DNA of 21,015 bases from a virus. Under the pieces are notes generated by a model. That model was not told the origin of the DNA, did not search any database, and saw only the letters and a list, made by a program, of their open reading frames with translations. The stretch covers positions 1 through 21,015 of the IMG/VR virus record IMGVR_UViG_3300006954_000005. One strand, written 5' to 3'. The number at the start of each line of letters is the position of its first letter. The stretch's first letter is position 1. Below, one piece after another: positions 13,358 to 20,851 of this stretch. A program made the position numbers and the translations under genes.

Positions 13358-15532
13358 TTAATTCGCCTCGCTCACCACGTATCCGTCGCCGGTCTTCTGG
13401 ACCTTTGTCTTTCTCGGACGCGAAGCGATCTCGCGCATCTTAGCTTCGTGTTCGGCCTGTTTTCTAGCGGACTCCTGTCTATCCAAAGCTGCTTGATCCG
13501 CAATCTGCCGTGCTTGTAGAGCATAGTCCGCAGCGAGGGCTTGTCTTTCGAGCAGGAATCGTTTTTCCATGTCCTGACGCTCGATTTCGAGTTTTGCTAT
13601 GGTCTCGTTCGCTTTCCTGACGACTTCTGCTGCGTCCTTCTTCATCTCGGAGACCGCCAGAGCTTTCTCGGTCTGTTGCTCGGCGATCTTGATTTGGATA
13701 TTCGCCTGGGCCTCTTGTTGTTGGAGTTGCAACTTCTGCATCGCAACGGCTTCGCCGGACTTGGCCTTTTGAAGCTCTTGACTCATCTCCTGCAACTGCT
13801 GCTGCATTTGCTGAATTTGTTGTTGTACTTGAGGCGGAATTTGAGGTCCTTGGGTATTCACGTAAGACTCGGCACCCTTGACCCCAGCGTCTTCGTACAT
13901 ATCAATCAGGATTTGCGGTCTGTTCAACAGTTCCATGAATCCCGGAGTCTGGGCTGCAAAAGCGGTAACGGAGGTCATTTGCTGCGCTCTACGCTGTTCA
14001 CCCAAGACGCCCTTGGAACCCACAATCTCGAAGTGGACCGTATCCGGAAGGTCCTTTTTCTGGATGACGATGAAATCTGGAAGTTCCTTCTCGGCGCAGT
14101 AGAAGGAATAGCTGGTCAACTTCTTCAGATTGAATTCGTGCTGCATGTAGAGAAACCTGCGAAGCCCCGAGGGTTCGAGCTTCCCTACAAAATCCACTGT
14201 CCTGACTTCACCAGACTGCTGGGTATTGGTGACTTCGGTAGCCGTTTTACGGTCTGCATCCGAAGCTCCCGACCGAATCGCATTTACAGCCGTTCCTTCC
14301 TCGATCTTCTGAAGCCCGAACTGAACACCTTGCAGGGCTATGGCCGGATCCCCAACCACCATGAAATTGACCTTGTTCGACCCTTTAGATGGGTCCATCG
14401 CCCCCGGCTGGATTCTGGGACCACCCATTCTCACCAGATAAGCGTCATTTCCATCGTAAGTTCCAGGAGGGCTGATATGCAGGGAAACACCATCTATGAA
14501 TTTGTTAGCCAGGATGGTGGTCATCTTCTGCATCGGGGAATTCTTGACTATCGGGGAGGTAAAGTACGGGTCCCGAACATCCTGTCTTTCATACCCCATA
14601 TAGATCACTGGAGCGAACGGCATCTCATTAGGGGCGTAGTAGATGATCGTGTCGTTCGCGGTCATGCACTTGGAATTAGGAAGGTAGATATCCCCGTCGT
14701 CCCGCTCTATGACCAAATCCCCGTAGTAGGTGAGGATCTCAACATCGTCCGTATCCACGCCCTTATCCGTGTTCTGTCGCTTCGGAATCTTGGTGTTGGA
14801 GATGTTCATATATCCTTCGCCCTCAAGATCCAAGACCTTGTAGCGAGGCATATACGAAATAATCATCATCGAGCCCGTATAGAAGATATTCCCCTCCGGT
14901 ATTACAGAGGGACTCATATCCGGGTAACAGTTCCACATGCTGTGAGGCTTCCACACCGGAGCCTCTAAAGACTCGACTCCTTTACCATCGTAAATCTTGT
15001 TCTGGACTTCCCAGATCGTCTCAGCAACGAACGACCCGTGGTGAAGAGCTTCCTTTATCGAAAGTTCGACCCTAGCTCTGAGGCCGAAGTCCAGATGTTG
15101 TTGCGCCATGAACGATCTATAAACTCCATCGGCCTTGTCCTGTTTCTTCTGGTCTACAGGCACAGGCTTACCGGTCTGTGGATCGAGGACTTGAGGCGGC
15201 TTTACGTGCGTCTCGAACCAGGTCCTGTTAGCAGGAAAGACGAGCCTTAGAACATCCGCTGTGATAATTTCCGAAGCCTTGGATAACTCTCCAAGCTCGA
15301 AGGCCGATGTCCAGTCTCTAGGGGCTTCTTTGCCGTCTGGCATGTACTTCACCATCGGCTTCATGGCTATCTGTCTATCGACTTCCTTCCAGATTTTTTC
15401 GTGATCGTTCCGGAAGTCAGAGTCTTTACGTCTCTGGAGCTCCTTTTTCAGGAATTCCTCTACCTCCTGCCAATCTTTAGCTCTGATCTTCCGTTTCTTG
15501 ACCTTTTCGTTGGAGGTCTCGGCGGTCGTCAC
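13358..15532 (-). CDS. Portal (head-tail connector) protein with C-terminal coiled coil
   Basis: This 724-residue protein directly follows the terminase, the classic position of the portal, through which DNA enters and leaves the head. The N-terminal half has the charged helical start and the Trp-Thr-Ser-Ala-Phe-Glu-Leu...Leu-Arg-Leu-Val-Phe-Pro pattern typical of podoviral portals. The middle (about 300-480) is a mixed domain with Pro-Met-Gln-Lys-Met and Ser-Gly-Ala-Ser-Asp-Ala-Asp-Arg-Lys-Thr-Ala-Thr-Glu-Val, a segment common in such portals. From about residue 566 to 704 it is one long Gln/Glu/Lys-rich coiled coil, similar in position to the C-terminal helical barrel of the P22 portal, which is of nearly equal length; direct homology to P22 is not claimed. 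It starts with GTG at 15532 (GTGA overlap). Confidence 0.9.
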   Translation of the reverse strand: MTTAETSNEKVKKRKIRAKDWQEVEEFLKKELQRRKDSDFRNDHEKIWKEVDRQIAMKPMVKYMPDGKEAPRDWTSAFELGELSKASEIITADVLRLVFPANRTWFETHVKPPQVLDPQTGKPVPVDQKKQDKADGVYRSFMAQQHLDFGLRARVELSIKEALHHGSFVAETIWEVQNKIYDGKGVESLEAPVWKPHSMWNCYPDMSPSVIPEGNIFYTGSMMIISYMPRYKVLDLEGEGYMNISNTKIPKRQNTDKGVDTDDVEILTYYGDLVIERDDGDIYLPNSKCMTANDTIIYYAPNEMPFAPVIYMGYERQDVRDPYFTSPIVKNSPMQKMTTILANKFIDGVSLHISPPGTYDGNDAYLVRMGGPRIQPGAMDPSKGSNKVNFMVVGDPAIALQGVQFGLQKIEEGTAVNAIRSGASDADRKTATEVTNTQQSGEVRTVDFVGKLEPSGLRRFLYMQHEFNLKKLTSYSFYCAEKELPDFIVIQKKDLPDTVHFEIVGSKGVLGEQRRAQQMTSVTAFAAQTPGFMELLNRPQILIDMYEDAGVKGAESYVNTQGPQIPPQVQQQIQQMQQQLQEMSQELQKAKSGEAVAMQKLQLQQQEAQANIQIKIAEQQTEKALAVSEMKKDAAEVVRKANETIAKLEIERQDMEKRFLLERQALAADYALQARQIADQAALDRQESARKQAEHEAKMREIASRPRKTKVQKTGDGYVVSEAN

Positions 15533-16971
15533 CAGTTAGATGCTCCTACTGGCACAGGTCTTTGCTTGACGTTCAGATAAGGCGTGATCCAGTGCCTTCT
15601 CATCATGTAGGCGTACCGCGAGGCCGAAATCACGTCATCGGCGTATTTCACGATCTTCGTATCTAGCCCTCGGTGGTACATCTGCTTTTCCTCCATCCAT
15701 GTTCTGCAAGTCTTAAAGACCTTCCAGCGACCCGTATGCATCCTTTCCAGCATTTCCAGTAGCGGAGCCTCGACCGAATTCCCACCTTTGCCTTCATCGT
15801 CTCCAGGTGCCGGAGGGTTACTTGCTTTTTCGTGCCAGACGTTGACATGAGAGAGCCTGTATTGATCGATCAATGCTTCTCCGGTTCCCTTTTCGGTATT
15901 CAATCCATCGTGCGGCCAGAAGACCGGTATCCACTCGCCCCACTTATTCACAACCGATGCATGTACAGCTGGTAGAGCTTTCGATTCCCGATAGTCGGCG
16001 ATGAGATAGATAACATCTGCATCCCGATCCCAAGCGAGTCTTGCAGCTCCGAACGGATGATCCCAGCCGAAGTCGATACCGGTGCCCTGAACCCAATGCC
16101 TGGGTATCTCGATTGGATCGATCAGAACCTTCTCATCTGGAATGTTGAAGATGACTCCAGCGCCGGCTAGAGGCGTACCCTTGGACCTCAACTCGCGTTC
16201 ATGCTCCGGGATGGAGGCAAGTTTTTCCGCTCTCACATCTGGGGTCATATGTGGTGCATCGTCCCAAGAGGCGGTTATCAAAGCCTGTCCAGGTTGGATA
16301 TTGTTGAATAACTGAGATACCACCGCCGTCATCCCCTCCTCGGGCGTGAAAGTCGCCATTACCAGAGACTTGCTCTTGGCAAATGTCGCCCTGATGATCT
16401 GGCTCAAGACTTGGGAGTCGGGTTCTTCGTCCAGGTGTGCTACATCCGTAGCGCGCGCCATGAACTTCTTGAAGCCCATTTCATAGGCGAGGAATTTCAA
16501 CTTCGACCATCCTCTGGTTCTTGTTTTTATCAGGACCGTATCTATGGCATTCGGGACACCGGCTTTGCGGGTTATCTTCCCGATGTGCTCTATCGGAATG
16601 GTCCCGGTTCCTATTTGTTTATCGTCCTCCGGGTCCCCGATGTACAAAGCCTGTAGATGATCTCTGGTGAGATCGTTGGTGACACTTGCGCAGACCATCT
16701 GTATCGGATAGTGGAACCTGTGTCCTTTCCACCAATCCGGATAAATACCGGTGAGATGCATCGCGCCTTCGTAAGCAGCGCAGATGGTCTTCCCGATCTT
16801 ATTCGCAGCTACAATCGCTCTGAAGTGAGCAAGTTTTCCTGGAGTCTTGAAACCCTCCGCATGGTGGAACCTGAGTTGATACGGATATGGCTTGTAGGCG
16901 TCGAGCTTGTGAGTTGCTTTTTTCCTGTCTATCGCGGCGAGGAGTTTTACGAACTGTTCAGCCGGTTCCAT
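15529..16971 (-). CDS. terL: Terminase large subunit (DNA-packaging ATPase/nuclease)
   Basis: This 480-residue protein is the motor that pumps DNA into the prohead and cuts the concatemer. The ATPase half has a Walker A-type loop AANKIGKT (55-62), a Walker B strand with acidic pair ATDVAHLDEE (174-183, Asp181 and Glu182) and a coupling motif Ala-Thr-Phe-Thr-Pro (206-210). The C-terminal RNase H-like nuclease half shows the three expected acidic positions: Gly-Ile-Asp300-Phe-Gly-Trp-Asp, Trp-Pro-His-Asp355, and Lys-Tyr-Ala-Asp445-Asp446. Length is normal for TerL. It starts inside the end of the GT8-like gene and meets the portal with a GTGA overlap. A small terminase subunit is not recognisable in the window; it may lie outside. 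Packaging mode (headful or ends-specific) cannot be decided from sequence. Confidence 0.95.
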   Translation of the reverse strand: MEPAEQFVKLLAAIDRKKATHKLDAYKPYPYQLRFHHAEGFKTPGKLAHFRAIVAANKIGKTICAAYEGAMHLTGIYPDWWKGHRFHYPIQMVCASVTNDLTRDHLQALYIGDPEDDKQIGTGTIPIEHIGKITRKAGVPNAIDTVLIKTRTRGWSKLKFLAYEMGFKKFMARATDVAHLDEEPDSQVLSQIIRATFAKSKSLVMATFTPEEGMTAVVSQLFNNIQPGQALITASWDDAPHMTPDVRAEKLASIPEHERELRSKGTPLAGAGVIFNIPDEKVLIDPIEIPRHWVQGTGIDFGWDHPFGAARLAWDRDADVIYLIADYRESKALPAVHASVVNKWGEWIPVFWPHDGLNTEKGTGEALIDQYRLSHVNVWHEKASNPPAPGDDEGKGGNSVEAPLLEMLERMHTGRWKVFKTCRTWMEEKQMYHRGLDTKIVKYADDVISASRYAYMMRRHWITPYLNVKQRPVPVGASNW

Positions 16972-17641
16972 TCAGCGACGCCAGTTCCTTCAACCATTCC
17001 TCTGCAAATGGACAGTCCGAATATTCTTTGAACCAAGGACCCCCACGGGTGAAATGCACAAGCCTCGCATCCGCAGAAGGACACTGATTTTCCTCCCCGA
17101 CAAGATGGTTCCACGTCTTCGGAATTGCACCTATCTTGTCGTCCTTCGTCCAGTGAAACTGGTGTAGGGCTAGACCTGGAGCGTTGTTCACATACTCAGG
17201 GGTTAGCGTCCTACAAAGCGCGTTGTTGAAGATCATCATCGAGGACCAGTTCTTCTTTGGGTATCGTGTCTGAATCTGATCCAGGAACTTCCGCTCATCC
17301 TTGGGTCTATAGTCGTGCTCTACGACCTGGACAGCATCCGACCACCTGGAGGCGAGGGTCATGTACTTCGCAATTTCTACAATGTCGCCGAGACAGAGCA
17401 TGTCGCAATCCAGAAACACCGCCCAGCCTTCATAATTACAAAGGTACGGAACGATGAATCTTGAAATGCTGAAATCCGTGGACTCGAACTCACCACGAGG
17501 CCTGTCGTAAATGCCCTTTAGATTCGCCCTGTCCAGGAACGTGAAACTCACCGGTATAGATGATCTTCTTCTTATGGAATGTGCCAAGACATGGGCGGCA
17601 ATGGATTCCTTGTCGTCCCAGCCTATGAAAACGCGGATCAT
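16958..17641 (-). CDS. GT8-like glycosyltransferase
   Basis: A 227-residue GT-A enzyme. It opens with MIRVFIGWDDKESIAAHVL, typical of GT8-related proteins that carry an invariant Trp-Asp near the N-terminus. The strand Ala-Val-Phe-Leu-Asp-Cys-Asp-Met places the metal-binding DxD at Asp78 and Asp80. Near the C-terminus Leu-Val-His-Phe-Thr-Arg-Gly-Gly-Pro-Trp-Phe is the usual closing motif, supplying a His and Gly-Pro that contact the nucleotide. The start codon overlaps the preceding stop (ATGA, 17638-17641), and the end overlaps the terminase start by 14 bases. It therefore ends the sugar cassette and links it to the packaging genes. Donor sugar and acceptor are unknown. Confidence 0.8.
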   Translation of the reverse strand: MIRVFIGWDDKESIAAHVLAHSIRRRSSIPVSFTFLDRANLKGIYDRPRGEFESTDFSISRFIVPYLCNYEGWAVFLDCDMLCLGDIVEIAKYMTLASRWSDAVQVVEHDYRPKDERKFLDQIQTRYPKKNWSSMMIFNNALCRTLTPEYVNNAPGLALHQFHWTKDDKIGAIPKTWNHLVGEENQCPSADARLVHFTRGGPWFKEYSDCPFAEEWLKELASLNGTG

Positions 17642-18435
17642 CTGATTCTGGTGTCGAATAGACCCTTGTTCAATTCCCCGGAGTGCATATAGCAGTCATG
17701 GGTGAAGAACCACTGGTGCATGTGATTGGCCTTGCGTTTCATCCACCGAGAGAGATAGTCCTTCGACAAATCCTCCATCGGCTTTTTGTACCAGACGTAG
17801 TCTTCTTCGCTCAATTCGAAACAGGTAAATTCATCCGAGTCGGTGACGATGTAGCAGTCCTTGGGTTCGTATCCCAAAAGACCGCCGCCATCTATAGACT
17901 TGACCTTACCGATATTCCCCTTCATCAAAATAGGATGCATGTGGATGCACCTTGCTACCAGAGTGTCTTCATTTCTCCAGTAGATTTGATATGGGGTTCC
18001 TGAGAAAGGCTTCGCTCCCCAGAATAAAGATTCCGACCCCGGATGAATATTGGCAAGAGCAAGCTTGCACAAGTCCCTATTGCTGATCGGCAGATGGAGA
18101 CCATGCAGGAATTTGTCCTTGTTCAGCCTCACCGCCGGGACTACGACCAAGTCCTTGACGCAGTCTTGTAAAAACTTTCCGGCCCCTTCGCCGAATACCA
18201 TATCGGCGCAGAGAATGACCGTCTTATCTCCGTAGGACAGGATGTGCTTATAGCAATCAGTCACGAGCTCGATCTTGTCATCAGGCGGTCTTATCCTGAT
18301 GGTCTTGTATCCCGGGAATTCTTCGGGCTCATCGGTGAAGACGGTGATGCAATCAAGTCCAAGCGAGGGAAGGCAGATGTTCTTAGCCAACCACCGGTAC
18401 TCAGGCCCCCAGGCGACTAATACCCCTCGCAACAT
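17638..18435 (-). CDS. GT-A-like glycosyltransferase (hypothetical)
   Basis: This 265-residue protein starts at ATG 18435 (MLRGVLVAWGPEYRWLA), overlapping the methyltransferase stop by 19 bases. Residues 1-60 look like a GT-A nucleotide-sugar fold. The Val-Ile-Leu-Cys-Ala-Asp-Met segment (73-79) occupies the position where glycosyltransferases carry a DxD-type motif, though only one Asp is present. The block from Gly146 to Leu159 (Thr-Pro-Tyr-Gln-Ile-Tyr-Trp-Arg) plus Ala-Arg-Cys-Ile-His-Met-His-Pro (161-168) is a distinctive conserved-looking signature, followed by Ser-Ile-Asp-Gly-Gly (180-184) and Val-Thr-Asp-Ser-Asp-Glu (197-202), candidate catalytic acids. Function rests on this fold impression and on context; the exact activity is unknown. 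It joins the next gene by an ATGA overlap. Confidence 0.6.
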   Translation of the reverse strand: MLRGVLVAWGPEYRWLAKNICLPSLGLDCITVFTDEPEEFPGYKTIRIRPPDDKIELVTDCYKHILSYGDKTVILCADMVFGEGAGKFLQDCVKDLVVVPAVRLNKDKFLHGLHLPISNRDLCKLALANIHPGSESLFWGAKPFSGTPYQIYWRNEDTLVARCIHMHPILMKGNIGKVKSIDGGGLLGYEPKDCYIVTDSDEFTCFELSEEDYVWYKKPMEDLSKDYLSRWMKRKANHMHQWFFTHDCYMHSGELNKGLFDTRIR

Positions 18436-18944
18436 AGCGCAAAGAGGTAGTGGCACATCGGGAAGAATCCGGTATGTACGACTTCGTCATTCATCCCGAA
18501 CATGAAAACGTGCCTCCAGTATTTTTCGCAAAGAACTTTCAATTCTTCGCCGGATTTGCAATTAACGTGACCCTCCTTGGAAAGCCTGGAGGCGTAGACC
18601 TGAGACTCGACCGAAGGTGTTCCGATAACACAGACCGGAGCGCAAAGAGAGAGATTGTTCAGGAACGTGTTCTCTTCCTTGATATGCTCGAATACATCTA
18701 TGCAGTAGACCGCGTCGTATCCGGTTTTTGGACAGGACAATGCATCGTAGCCTGTCTTTATGTCCGTGACTTCCAATTCTCCAACTACTTGCTCCACTAT
18801 CTTGGAGTAGATTCCCTCGCCGGCTCCAATCTCAAGAACTTTCTTTTTCCCCGCGAGCATCTTGGAGACGAACTTATAACGAGAGGCGGTGAAGACGAAA
18901 TGCTTGGGGTCGTCTTTCAGTACGTAGGCGAAGTCTCCGTCCAT
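18417..18944 (-). CDS. SAM-dependent methyltransferase (class I)
   Basis: A 175-residue Rossmann-type methyltransferase. Motif I is VLEIGAGEG at residues 36-44 (SAM-binding Gly loop), the acidic residue after strand 2 is Asp61, and the motif-IV region DAVYCIDVFEHI lies at 77-88. Later Ile-Gly-Thr-Pro-Ser (107-111) and Gly-His-Val-Asn (125-128) are commonly seen in phage and surface-sugar methyltransferases. The start chosen is ATG 18944, overlapping the upstream stop by 28 bases; an open frame extends further upstream to 19070 but would add 42 residues inside the previous gene. With glycosyltransferases on both sides, the likely substrate is a sugar or glycan rather than DNA: no DNA-methylase target-recognition region or Asn/Asp-Pro-Pro-Tyr motif is visible. 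Confidence 0.85.
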   Translation of the reverse strand: MDGDFAYVLKDDPKHFVFTASRYKFVSKMLAGKKKVLEIGAGEGIYSKIVEQVVGELEVTDIKTGYDALSCPKTGYDAVYCIDVFEHIKEENTFLNNLSLCAPVCVIGTPSVESQVYASRLSKEGHVNCKSGEELKVLCEKYWRHVFMFGMNDEVVHTGFFPMCHYLFALCCEGY

Positions 18945-19579
18945 ATTATTTTCTGATTCTCGTTCGCCCAAGGTAGTTGCTCGTTGTACCAGCCGTGTTC
19001 TTTGTGGTAGGTCTCCCACCGGCCTACTGGTTTTATATACGCCGTGTAGGGATAGTCCGAGAAGAGACACAAAGACAAAGGGCCGTTCTGTCCGAAGTAG
19101 TTCATCTCAGCCCCGGCGTAGATCGAAAACCGCTCTGCAAGGTCTATCGGCTCGTCGTAGTAGTCTTCGATCACCCGAGCGCCGATTTTCTTGGCGAAGA
19201 CTCTCCATTCGTCCCCCGTGTTTCTTTCAGGGTGACGATGGTAATGCCTGATCGTAACCGTGAATCTGTCAGAGCCCTTGGTCTTGGAGATGAGTTTCCT
19301 GATGAAACCTTTTTCTCTGTAGGCTTTCAGGACCGAGGACATATGATGTCCAGGTGTTATCCCTCTTGACTCTGTGAAATCGAAACTCACCCCCACGATC
19401 TTGCAAGCGGGAATCAGGATGGAGTGGATTCGTTCTTCCAGTTCCTGACCATGGAACTTCTTAGACCCGTTCTGTAGGTCGAAGATAATATGATCCGCCC
19501 CGTAAGTCGTGGCGGCGACTAGAAACTCGATGAAGTTAAAACTAGCCGGCGACTGCCTGAGGTTGTAGCTTGCGTCCAC
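18917..19579 (-). CDS. Probable glycan-modifying protein, paralogue of the gene at 10530-11654
   Basis: I cannot name the family. The 220-residue protein shares four ordered blocks with the 374-residue protein encoded at 10530-11654: YNLRQSPASFNF (4-15) with YNLASSPKSFDF; a Val-Thr-Ile-Arg block ending in Lys-Ile-Gly-Ala-Arg-Val-Ile (106-137); NGPLSLCLFSDYPY (165-178) with SGPWNLALFGDRPW; and PWANENQKIIW (203-213) with PWSGPNQRIVW. A Gly-Pro followed by a helix and Pro-Tyr/Trp near the C-terminus recalls the donor-binding half of GT-B enzymes, so glycosyltransferase activity is a reasonable inference given five sugar-related neighbours. The start is GTG at 19579, which keeps the conserved YNL block; it overlaps the preceding gene by 38 bases. 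No strong ribosome-binding site decides it. Confidence 0.65.
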   Translation of the reverse strand: MDASYNLRQSPASFNFIEFLVAATTYGADHIIFDLQNGSKKFHGQELEERIHSILIPACKIVGVSFDFTESRGITPGHHMSSVLKAYREKGFIRKLISKTKGSDRFTVTIRHYHRHPERNTGDEWRVFAKKIGARVIEDYYDEPIDLAERFSIYAGAEMNYFGQNGPLSLCLFSDYPYTAYIKPVGRWETYHKEHGWYNEQLPWANENQKIIWTETSPTY

Positions 19580-20237
19580 CTTTTAGGTGTTCCATATAGG
19601 AACCCAAGACTGTAAGCGGCCAGACGTGATCTATGCCCTGAAGATTAGAGTGGTTCAGGTCGTTGCCTTTTATCCCCGACCTCGCATGGTCGAATACGAC
19701 CGCGTCCTCCCAAGTCTTCAGGTTCATAAACCGTCCTGAAGTGTAAGTAGGGAGATAGTTTCTCCTGAACTTAGTGAAGTCAGGATGCTCGGTGTTGAAG
19801 CCGAGGAATCCGGTCTCGGAACAGAAATTCGACCTTCCTAGATAGCAAAATGGGTCGTCCTTTATGAGCCCCGAAAGGAAACTCTCTGGGATCGGTTTGT
19901 TGGTTATCGTGTCCGCGTCCAGCCAGAAGACTTCCTTATCTTCGTCGAAAACGCTGTCCATGCAAAAGACCTTCCGGCAAAACCTGTATGCGTCGAATCT
20001 ATAGTCGTATCTTCCGTCGATCCTCCCATCAGCTCCGTCAACGTCTTTGAGCTTTTCAAGGAACGCTCGGATTCCTTCTATGTCGTAGAGAAACCTATAC
20101 TCGATCTGCGTAGAGATAAAATCCGGCTTTTGCTCGTAGCAGACGATGAACTTACACGGCCAATTGTGAAGGGTCTCAAGACATCTCTTACCGTAGAGCT
20201 TATAGCCTTCTGGGGAGAAACTCGTTACGGCAAGCAT
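19542..20237 (-). CDS. GT-A-type glycosyltransferase with DxD motif
   Basis: This is a 231-residue protein. It opens with MLAVTSFSPEGYKLYG, a typical first beta strand and helix of a GT-A nucleotide-sugar fold. A basic/aromatic region (RYDYRFDAYRFCRKVF, about 76-91) precedes the hydrophobic strand carrying the metal/sugar-nucleotide motif Trp-Leu-Asp-Ala-Asp (Asp107 and Asp109). Then come Leu-Gly-Arg (133-135) and Glu-Thr-Gly-Phe-Leu-Gly-Phe-Asn (141-148), a usual acceptor-side signature in such proteins. I chose the ATG at 20237, which overlaps the preceding stop by 13 bases and has AAGGGA upstream; an in-frame TTG at 20300 would add 21 residues that do not look like part of the fold. The donor and acceptor are unknown. 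It is likely co-translated with its neighbours, given the overlaps on both sides. Confidence 0.75.
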   Translation of the reverse strand: MLAVTSFSPEGYKLYGKRCLETLHNWPCKFIVCYEQKPDFISTQIEYRFLYDIEGIRAFLEKLKDVDGADGRIDGRYDYRFDAYRFCRKVFCMDSVFDEDKEVFWLDADTITNKPIPESFLSGLIKDDPFCYLGRSNFCSETGFLGFNTEHPDFTKFRRNYLPTYTSGRFMNLKTWEDAVVFDHARSGIKGNDLNHSNLQGIDHVWPLTVLGSYMEHLKGGRKLQPQAVAG

Positions 20238-20851
20238 CCTATATTTGTCCCTTTGAAATGCTTGCCTAAGAAATGCAGGAGTATGTGCTCCGACTTCCAA
20301 TCATTGCCCGTGGTCTTCGTCCCACCATCGTTGAACGGCGTAGGGACTGTGGACTTGTAATCGAGTTTCGGGTTGAAGACGATATCGAATCCCGCAAGGG
20401 TAAGAATCCGTGGATTTAATATCTCCAAGACGCATACCGCTGCCGCCATGCCTGTACTCAAGTTTGGATGACTCGCACCCATATCTCTAAAGAGCTTGTT
20501 CCAGACGAAGGCTTGGTGAGTTAAAACTCTGATCCTCGACCCGTTAGTCTTTTTTCTGAGGGAATCTATAAGACCTGTATCGTAGGTCTCATACTTGGGG
20601 TAGCACCAGTATTCCTCTGCCGGGACCTTGTGAAGGTGGTAACAGACCTCCGTGGTCGAGAACATGATGTCGGTTCTCGTGCCGTAGTCCTCTTTATTCT
20701 TGAGGAGCTCGGAACAGTTTTTAAGACGCAGGACTTTTTCGTGAGCGTCTATTTTCTTACCTAAACTTTTACCTTCGAGACTCGGGCCATGCCCTACTAT
20801 GACGACTTCCACTCTCTCAAACTCTGAAAGACGTTCACGTTCGGATACCAC
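20225..20851 (-). CDS. Sialyltransferase-like glycosyltransferase (GT29/GT42-type)
   Basis: This 208-residue protein resembles the sialyltransferase fold. Near the N-terminus (residues 16-45) VVIVGHGPSLEG leads into Gly-x-x-Ile-Asp-x-His-x-x-Val-x-Arg-x-x-Asn, which matches the sialylmotif L pattern. Gly-Thr-Arg-Thr-Asp (57-61) follows, and LSTGMAAAVC...LAGFD at 131-156 matches sialylmotif S. The C-terminal Asn-Asp-Trp-x-x-Glu (183-188) lies where GT29 enzymes have a His-x(3-4)-Glu motif, so the catalytic His may be missing. In the family the donor is CMP-sialic acid or a related CMP-sugar; that is family knowledge and not shown here. The start is uncertain: GTG at 20851 gives a 55-base overlap with the upstream gene, and an in-frame GTG at 20812 just before the domain is an alternative. 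It probably acts on virion or host glycans (inference). Confidence 0.6.
   Translation of the reverse strand: MVSERERLSEFERVEVVIVGHGPSLEGKSLGKKIDAHEKVLRLKNCSELLKNKEDYGTRTDIMFSTTEVCYHLHKVPAEEYWCYPKYETYDTGLIDSLRKKTNGSRIRVLTHQAFVWNKLFRDMGASHPNLSTGMAAAVCVLEILNPRILTLAGFDIVFNPKLDYKSTVPTPFNDGGTKTTGNDWKSEHILLHFLGKHFKGTNIGCLP

Noticed and set aside
13207-13360. Possible terminator between portal and the LamG-like gene
   Set aside because: GC-rich inverted segments exist, but no T run follows any of them; the gap is better explained by a small ORF.
13247-13519. Plus-strand frame beginning MPPIVRRGLADYPPDVRQQL across the GC-rich gap
   Set aside because: The residues look plausible, but it runs on into the antisense of the portal coiled coil, and third-position GC is clearly higher in the minus-strand frame. 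It remains a weak alternative to the 45-codon ORF.
13541-14968. Long plus-strand open frame (about 475 codons) opposite the portal gene
   Set aside because: It is antisense to a clear portal protein, Leu/Arg/His-rich and without domain pattern. It arises because portal codons rarely give stops in this antisense frame.
18945-19070. N-terminal extension of the methyltransferase to 19070
   Set aside because: It would overlap the preceding gene by over 150 bases and adds Arg/Ser-rich residues unlike a methyltransferase start.
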